64,000 nucleotides of DNA from Cannabis sativa (taxonomy: Eukaryota; Streptophyta; Magnoliopsida; Rosales; Cannabaceae): the NCBI RefSeq assembly GCF_029168945.1, contig NC_083604.1, forward strand, positions 38,435,686 through 38,499,685. Reading direction: 5' to 3'. Numbering within the stretch: the stretch's first letter is position 1; each line of letters opens with the position of its first letter. Below are positions 57,074-64,000 of the stretch, one piece after another. A model generated the notes under the pieces. That model did not search any database. It was not told where the DNA came from and was given only the letters and a program-made list of their open reading frames with translations. Position numbers and translations under genes: made by a program.

Positions 57074-58605
57074 CTTGAGTAGATGTATTAAAAACCACTT
57101 TATGAAGATTAATTTTTTTAGGGTAAATACTATTTTGGACTCTCTGTTTCACGAAAGTTACCAATTGGACCTTATGTTTTGTTAAATGACAAAATGGACC
57201 CTGTATTTTCTAAAATAGTACAAATAGGACCCTGAATTGATTTTTTGTCAAAATAAAGTTTAATTATAATCCGATCTAAAAGTGCTATGACAAAACTGTT
57301 TACATTTTTTGTATCTGTTCGTATTAAGCATTGTCTTCAAGTTGGTTGTATTAAAAAAAAAAAGTTGTCAAAAATTAAGCTCAGGGTCCTATTTTTACTA
57401 TTTTAGAAAATATAGGGTCCATTATGTCATTTAACAAAACATACAGGGTCCAATCTGTAACTTTTGCAAAACATAGGGTCCAAAATAGTATTTACCTTTT
57501 TTTTTTAATATGTGTCATTATTTTATTTTATGTCCATTGAATATTATTTCCTTATTTAATTTTTTTCATATATAATTCTTTGTTAATATTACTATCATTT
57601 TCTTTTTTAAAAAAAAAAAAAAAAAAAAAAAACTATCATTCACTTCTTTCTTCTTCTCCTTCATCTTTTTCTCTAAAAGTTCTTAAAAGTTACTTATCAA
57701 AGAACCTAAACTATAACTAAAACTAAAAACTTTTATATTTTTTAAAAGAAAAATAAATTAGTTGAGACTCAAAAATTCTATAATGGTGAAGTCAAAGAAC
57801 AATTAAAAAATTTGTATATATCTCTTTTCTCAAATTTTATCTACCAAAAAATAATTTTTTTGGTCGATATAAGTATTTGGATAATGTTTCAGTAGAGATA
57901 TTAAAAATGACTTTATATAGAGTCATTTTTTTTTAAATAGGTGTCGTTGTTTCATTTTATGTCCATATTTAATTTTATTTCTTTTTTTATTTATTTTTTA
58001 TAATTATTTGTCAAAAATACTTATATCCACCAAAAAAATATTATTTTTTGGTACATATAATTTGAGAGAAGAGATATATACAAATTTTTTCATTGTTCTT
58101 TGACTTCACCATTATAGAATTTTTGAGTCTCAACTGATTTATTTTTCTTTTAAAAAAAATATCAAAGTTTTTAGTTTTAGTTATAGTTTAGGTTCTTTGA
58201 TAAGTAACTTTTAAGAACTTTTAGAGAAAAAGATGAAGGAGAAGAAGAAAGAAGTGAATGATAGTTTTTTTCTTTTTTTTTTTCTAAAAAAAAAAAAGAA
58301 AATAATATTATTTTTAACAAATAATTATATATGTGAAAAAAATTAAATAAGGAAATAATATTCAATGGACATAAAATAAAATAATGACACATATTAAAAA
58401 AAATGACTCTTCATAAAGTCGTTTTTAATACCTTTACTCAAGCATTATCTTAAGTATTTTTGACAAATAATTATAAAAAATAAATAAAGAAAGAAATAAA
58501 ATTAAATATGGACATAAAATGAAACAACCACACCCATTTAAAAAAATGACTCTATATCAAGTCATTTTTAATACTTCTACTAAAGCATTATCTAAATAAT
58601 AATAA
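57071..58605. mobile_element. Foldback/MITE block with interleaved inverted repeats
   Basis: Segment X (57071-57885, less the MITE inside it) is repeated in reverse at 58022-58446; segment Y (57886-58021) is repeated in reverse at 58447-58605. The order is X, Y, reverse X, reverse Y. X and Y start alike (AATGCTTGAGTA and ATAATGTTTCAGTA, both followed by TATTAAAAA-ACTTTAT), so both carry the same type of terminal inverted repeat. The frame 58177-58392 is chance. Confidence 0.7.
57118..57497. mobile_element. Long-TIR MITE nested in the foldback block
   Basis: GGTAAATACTATTTTGGAC at about 57122 is mirrored by GTCCAAAATAGTATTTACC ending near 57496. The arms (about 125 bases) share GTTTTGTTAAATGACA, TGGACCCTGTATTTTCTAAA and AGGACCCTGA. 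No coding. It interrupts segment X, since X's reverse copy lacks it. Confidence 0.85.
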
Positions 58606-59764
58606 TTAATAAAAATAATAAAGGTGAGTTGTGTGTTTCTTTCCGTTTATAGTATAAGGTAATAGTATTATAATTTACTAATAAGTATTAGTTAGGAGTG
58701 TTGAATTCGAATTTTATTTCTCTCCTCTTTTTCATCCCAAATTTACTATGAGCTAGCCTAATTAGTGGCTTTACTCCTCAGTTATGGCTAACTGCCATAT
58801 AATGTATAAAAAAATTTGATATTTGCAAAATAGATGGAAGACTATTTTTGTTAGTTTGCAGATTAAGTTTTAACTTTTAACAATTAAGAAAGTATAATGA
58901 ATCATTAAAGTTTGTGTCAACGATTTCATGTTCTTAATTAATTAAATCAAAGTGGGACCGAAAATTAGGTTAAAAGTCAATTTATTAGGGACGTCAGTCT
59001 TTCCCTTTGATTATTCTTATACAAATAGGATAAAAAGAGGGGTATGGTATGGATATACCTTTTTTTATAATTAGTGAAAGGATGACTTGTGTAATTAATA
59101 AAATGTTAAATCTATTATTGCAAGTTGCAAGCACATCATTATAATTAAATAAAATAAAAAAATAAAAAGTAAAAAGGCTAAGAACTTACACAAACATTCT
59201 AATTATAATGATGGAATAATGGCCATATCGCCCACTGGGTTCCAGAGAAATCTTACTTTTGAGTTTTGAGAACGGTTTCGTGTTTCCAAGTACTAGCTGT
59301 AGCCAGTAGCCACACGTTTCAATTTTGCTGCTTCGATCGCATTACTTTTCTGTTATAAAACATGAGTATTGTTATTACTCTCTTAAGAACCCTACACCAA
59401 TAACAATGTCACTAGCCCTGACTGATTAGAAAATTTTTATATTATTTATTAAATTAAAATATATGAGATTTAATATTAAATTAGCTCAATATAGTATATT
59501 ATATATTATGGTACTTGATACCTAAAGGGCAGATGTAATTGATAGGATGGGGTGGCCCGGCTCCCCTCAATTTGTAAAAATTTGCATGTAATATATGTAA
59601 TGTGTAGTTTCCACTTAAAGAAAAAACTAATCTTACCTAAAGAAACTGTCAAATTATTAACATGTAAATAAACATTCCTAAAACATATATAATAAATTGA
59701 TCGTGTACTATGATTATTATCTTTCTGTGTTATATATTAGTGTAAAAATAATAATGAAGAATCA
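58606..59764. other. No gene seen
   Basis: AT-rich single-copy-looking sequence. The frame 59697-60029 is antisense to the LINE at its right end and not a gene. Confidence 0.4.
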
Positions 59765-60339
59765 TAATGTTTTTACTTGCCCAATAATTAAGCTTACTAT
59801 TGATTTTATCAAGAATTACACTACAGTCCCAAATTTTTCATCTTGTTGGTCTCAAAAGGACCCCAAGGTATTTAAGAGGGAATTTACCTTCAGTCATATT
59901 GACTTTCTCGAGAATATTAACTTTTCATTCTTCCTTAACTCCTTCAAAGTTATGGGACTTCGAGATGTTGGCAGACAAACCCGTTGTATCACAACATCTT
60001 TGGAAAGCATCAAACATACAATTTACTGATGTCATGTTGCCCTTGCAAAAGATAAGGAGGTCATATACTAAACATAAGTTCATCAATCTGAGATTAATCT
60101 TACACATCGGGTGAAATCTGAACCCCTTGTTGTTGGAACTCTGAGCTAAGAGTCTTGTGAGGTATTCCACGATTAGCACAAAGAGCAAAGGTGACATGGG
60201 CTCTCCTTGTCGAAAACCCTTTTCCCCTTTAAAAGATCGTTGGATAGGGCCATTCATCAAAAGGTTATAATTTGTAGTTGTCAGACAGACCATGATCCAA
60301 TAGATGAATCTAGCCAGGAAGCAAAGGCTTTTGAGCAGA

Positions 60340-61079
60340 CACTACTACAAACTGCACTTTTGGTGTCAGTTTTAAACTGGCACTTATACCTTTAGTGTCG
60401 GTTCGTAGAACTGACACCTATTCGATAGTCACAAAAAGTCAGATTTTAAGTGTCTGTTATAAACTGAGACAAATGAGTTTTGGTGTCATTTTAAAACCGA
60501 CACTTAAAGTATACATAAATGTTTTTTTCTTTAGTGTCGGTTTAAAACTGAGACTAAATGAGTATTTTCGAATTAAAAAAATCATTAAAAATAAGATTTA
60601 GTAATTCCAAAATTACTAACCTTATCAAACTCATTAACATAAAAAATTTAGCATTATAACAACTGTAAAATGAACAATTTCCATTTTTAAAAACCTCTTA
60701 AAACACATAAAAAATGTACAATTTTCATAACAATTTATCAATTTCAAAGCCAGTACAAAATAAAAAATACATACATTAAACTCAATACACAAACAAATCC
60801 CAAAAATATAATTGCTAAATACAAACAATTATCAAACAAAATCAACAAAATTTGAACTAAAAATTACACTGAAATATAGAAATAAATCTTGGATCTGCGG
60901 TTCTTGCTCGTGGTGTTTAAAATTCACTTGGACAGTCGACGATCGTGGACGGACATCGTGGCCTTGGCCGTGGTTGTGCCGAGATAGAACAGAGAGGAAG
61001 AGAGATGGGCTCTGGGGTTCTCAGCTCGTGGTTTTCTAGAGTTGCTCGCCCGAGCTCCAGCGCGGCATGAAGAATAGAG

Positions 61080-61168
<89 letters not shown>

Positions 61169-61729
61169 GCCAGCTCGCTTAAGGCTTTGGTCTGGGCGCC
61201 GCACGAAGAAGAAGGGGTTTTGGGGTTGGTGGTTTAATCGCCACTGAGGGAGAGAGCTGGAGTTCGGGTTGGCCTTCAGTTGGGGTTTCAGCCGCACGAA
61301 AGGGTGAGGGAGAGAGCTAGGTTGGGGTTTCACTTGCAGCCACACGAGAGGGTGAGGGAGAGAGTTGGGGTTTTCTTTTAGGGTTTTCAAAATAAGGGGG
61401 AGAAAGTTTCTATTTATACCCTTTTTATTTTTTTATTCTATTTTTAAAAAAAAATGTTTCTATAGGTGTCGGTTTATAACCGAGACCAAATGATCTTTTA
61501 GTCTTCGTTATGAACTGACACTTTTACTCAATCTATATTTATATTTTTTTAAATAAATGTTTTTGGTCTCGGTTATACTTCTAGTGTCGGTCTACTAACC
61601 GACACTAAAAGTCATTATAGGTGTTAGTTATAAACCGAGACCAAAGAGTTGGAGTGGTCTTTAGTGTCAGTTTTTTAAAAAAAAAAAATGTCCCTCGAAC
61701 CGACACTAAAAGTCTATTTTGTAGTAGTG
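60340..61729. mobile_element. Non-autonomous CACTA (EnSpm) element, TSD AGA
   Basis: Starts CACTACTACAA and ends TTGTAGTAGTG, flanked by AGA at 60337-60339 and 61730-61732. 1390 bases. Subterminal arrays of GTGTCGGTT / AACCGACAC-type repeats occur at 60370-60560 and 61460-61715, in both orientations, as expected for transposase binding arrays. No transposase. The minus frame 60917-61390 spans the GA repeat and is probably not a gene. Confidence 0.92.
61085..61167. repeat. (GA)n microsatellite inside the CACTA element
   Basis: About forty GA units without interruption. Confidence 0.97.
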
Positions 61730-62362
61730 AGATTTTCCACAAATAACCAATCAACAGTATCATAAGCTTTACTAAAGGCCATCTCCATGATACATCTAGC
61801 TGAAATGTTCTTCCTATTATAGCCTTTTAAAAGATCTTGAAATATCAAAATATTGTGAGCAAGTAACCTGTTTTTAATAAAGGGTCCCTGATTGTTGTGG
61901 ACTAATGAAGGGAGAACTTCGGCTAATCTGGAGCAAAGCATCTTCGAGATACATTTGTACAAAGTGTTACAACATGCTATTGATCTGTAGTCACTAGCCG
62001 CCTTTGGATTCTCAATTTTTGAAATCAGCGAGATGACAATTTTATTCAAAGAGCTCGGGAGATAGCCTTTTTGGAAGAATTCAAGCACAACTAGTGATAT
62101 GTCATCACCCACCTGATCCCATAAGCGTTTGAAAAAACCTGATCCGAATCCATCAAGCCCAGGACTCTTGGAAGAGTGGATGCTAAACAAAGCCTCTCTC
62201 ACATCTTCCTTATGAAATGGCCTAATTAATTTAATTTATTGTTCCACATTCAGAGTTTCCCCTTGATCAATACAGCTAGTATCAAAATCATTTTTAGCAG
62301 TGCTCTTACTCCCCATAAATCTCTTAGAGTGAGCAAGGAAATGGTCAAGCAATTTCTGATAA

Positions 62363-63258
62363 TCATCTTCTACTTGTCGACAATAGTAAAAGTTGGTACC
62401 TTATTTTCAACTCTTCTTTCCTCATGCTAGCATGAAAGTAACTAGAGTTCTCATCATTACATTTCACCCAAGTGATTTTTCTTTGCTGTTTAAGAAAGCT
62501 AGTATAGCATGGCAGAAAAGTTAGATAGTTCACCTGGCTTTGTTTCTCTTGTTGTTCCAGTAAGTTGTCAGTTGGGTTCATGGCAAGCATCTCTTGAGCT
62601 TTGATGTAAATTTCCTTAGCCTATTTAAACTCAGCAATAACATCTCCCATTGTTTTTCTGCTAAACCTTCTCAAAGTCTGTTTGACTCGAACAAGCCTCT
62701 GCATTATGCCAACAAGACTAGCTTGGTTAAGGGAATTTGTCCAACTCCTCCACACTGCTTCCTTGAAACCATGGTAGTAGAGCCAATGGTTATAGAATCT
62801 AAACGGCTTGAACCCCACAGTCTCCACATCATTACTTTTTATTACACAAAAACTGTGATCTGAAATGCACTCCCATTTAAAGCATGCCTCTATTTTGGGA
62901 AATGAAATTAGCCAAGTGTTATTAGTGAACACTCGATCAAGCTTAGAAAAAATCTTGTCACCAGCCTCATGTTTATTAGACCAAGAATAATGAACCCCCA
63001 AACATTTGAGCTCATCCACTTGACCACATGAAAGCCATTTTTGAGCATCTTCAATTTCTTTAGTTGAAATTTTCTTTCCCCCAACTCGATCTTGGAAGTT
63101 AAACATAGCATTGAAATCTCCAAAAATGATCCAAGGATCTCTAAGGTGGCAAAGATTAGAAATCTTATTCCAGAGCTCCTTTCTATCGACTAACAAATTG
63201 TAGCCATAGACAAGAGTAGCGAAAAATTCTTGTTGTAGATCACTATTATACCTGAAAT
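62363..63258 (-). pseudogene. LINE endonuclease and linker (fragment)
   Basis: Reads QQEFFATLVYGYN, LVDRKELWNKISNLCHLRDP, WIIFGDFNAMFNFQDRVGGK and ECISDHSFCVIKSND, the core and end of an APE-type endonuclease (GDFN and SDH motifs present). After a TAA near 62621 the same frame continues through the linker, KITWVKCNDENSSYFHASMR near 62400-62470. The first part of the endonuclease, including the catalytic Glu, is missing. Confidence 0.85.
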
Positions 63259-63322
63259 TTTGCTACACTTCAGAGGATGACACATGTCAGATGGTGGAGT
63301 ATGAACTACCTGGTATAATTGT

Positions 63323-64000
63323 TGTTGAAGGAATTTTTACAACACCGAAGATAAATTATAATAATAACAATATAGAAAATATATGCGAGTACTCAACCCA
63401 GAATGGCGAGTATTCAAATTAGGGACACAAAATACTTAGCAAAACCTGGAAATACAAAGAACACAAGAGAGTATAGTGGTTTAGTCAGATCACGGTCTGC
63501 TTAGTCCACTGTTGCAAGGATTTCTGTCTTGTCCTTATTTCACGATGGATCACTCCTTTATATACAAAGCAAGTGTCCTATGATTTACACATGGATTAAA
63601 TTCATTATTAATCCGTTCATACATTGAATTATAATAATTAAACTAAAAAACGTAAACATAATAAATGAAGAACAATTTCTAGCTTAATTTACTAAATACA
63701 CCAACGTATGCGACTTCTATAGTGCAAGTTGGCTATTCATATTCTTGCATAAGCTCCCAGGCTTTAAGATGCATTCGAGACTAGTCAAGTCTAGGATGTT
63801 TGCGTCCTCTTGAAGTCGCTTATATGGACAACTTATAACAAGCTGATAGAACCAAGACATGCGAGTCTGTATCGGTTTATCAAGGCTATTGGGTCAATGG
63901 GACCAGCTCACAGAATAGAGAATCGATCTCTATGTTTTTGTAGGAGGATCACGAGGATACTCGCATACACCCTAGTATATGCGAGCTTAAAACCGTACCT
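63323..64000. repeat. Possible partial LTR or unclassified repeat at the window end
   Basis: Begins TGTTGAAGGAATTTTTACAA, an LTR-like start, and runs out of the window without a coding frame. Short ATGCGAG-type motifs recur (63384, 63706, 63857, reverse near 63960, 63976). No second copy in the window, so the LTR call is weak. Confidence 0.3.

Larger units (their letters stand above)
59765..62202 (-). pseudogene. LINE reverse transcriptase, split by CACTA, catalytic motif altered
   Basis: Upstream half 61730-62202: SSKSPGLDGFGSGFFKRLWD, SLISKIENPKAASDYRSIAC, NNQGPFIKNRLLAHNILIFQ and MEMAFSKAYDTVDWLF. After the 1390-bp insertion the frame resumes at 60339 with RFIYWIMVCLTTTNYNLLMN, GFRQGEPMSPLLFVLIVEYL and CLVYDLLIF. 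The last should be FADDLLIF; the first catalytic Asp is Tyr (GAT to TAT) and the Ala is Val. A frame break near 59920 precedes the KYLGV segment. Inactive. Confidence 0.88.
59765..63270 (-). mobile_element. Minus-strand LINE, truncated at both ends and split by a CACTA element
   Basis: Endonuclease and RT of a plant L1-type element in minus orientation. The 3' end stops within the region after the RT core (KYLGVLLRPTR, then KINSKLNYWASKNI near 59780-59880), so connection, zinc and RNase H regions and the poly-A are missing. The 5' end is inside the endonuclease, near 63260. ORF1 is absent. It differs clearly from the LINE at 16171 in motif detail. Confidence 0.85.

Noticed and set aside
60917..61390. 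157-codon frame antisense within the CACTA element
   Set aside because: A third of it is Ser-Leu from the GA repeat; no domain; the element is too short to encode a transposase.
63323..64000. Assignment of the right end to a specific LTR family
   Set aside because: Only one copy in view and no primer site, polypurine tract or coding region to orient it.

Overview
This is nuclear DNA from a flowering plant, almost certainly a eudicot, and almost entirely made of transposable elements. I found no intact host gene, no tRNA and no rRNA. The plant assignment rests on Ty3/Gypsy Tekay and Tat lineages, Ty1/Copia LTRs, plant-type L1 LINEs with a DUF4283/zinc-knuckle ORF1, CACTA and PIF/Harbinger DNA transposons, a chloroplast psaB fragment, and an organellar asparaginyl-tRNA synthetase fragment. 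A rosid such as Cannabaceae is possible from general resemblance of the LTRs, but I cannot verify that here.

Layout. (1) 1-26902 is one minus-strand Copia-type element. Its 5' LTR is at 25090-26902 and its 3' LTR ends at 835; the window cuts the 3' LTR. It has been opened by a Tekay-type solo LTR (3022-6872, TSD TAAAT) and by a large PIF/Harbinger element (9402-23279, TSD TTA). The Harbinger element carries an internally deleted transposase, a plus-strand Copia 3' part whose LTR is split by another solo LTR (12537-14998, TSD TTATA), an unidentified gene fragment, and a nearly full-length L1 LINE (16171-22232, 15-bp TSD). (2) 27839-40098 looks like a Mutator-like element by its terminal inverted repeats. 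It holds the first exon of an organellar asparaginyl-tRNA synthetase and has been invaded by a complete Tekay chromovirus (28325-37340) and a Copia solo LTR (38074-39994, TSD AAAAA). (3) 40684-40972 is nuclear-integrated plastid DNA (psaB). (4) 41034-52916 is a young Tat-lineage Gypsy element on the minus strand, with 781-bp LTRs and TSD ACTAT. Between pol and the 3' LTR it carries an antisense multi-exon gene. (5) 53303-56230 is a solo LTR with an internal 873-bp tandem duplication (TSD ATTAG). (6) 57071-58605 is AT-rich foldback/MITE DNA with interleaved inverted repeats. (7) 59765-63270 is a minus-strand LINE split by a CACTA element (60340-61729, TSD AGA), followed by an unclassified LTR-like end.

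The genes here work as element life cycles rather than host pathways: gag/protease/RT/RNase H/integrase for LTR elements, ORF1/endonuclease/RT for LINEs, transposase for the DNA element. Nearly all are broken by stops, frameshifts or lost catalytic residues. The most intact coding units are the Tat pol frame (48135-50795) and the antisense gene (42913-46045), whose three coding exons splice in frame with one nonsense codon.

All similarity statements are from recognising motifs by eye; no search was run.
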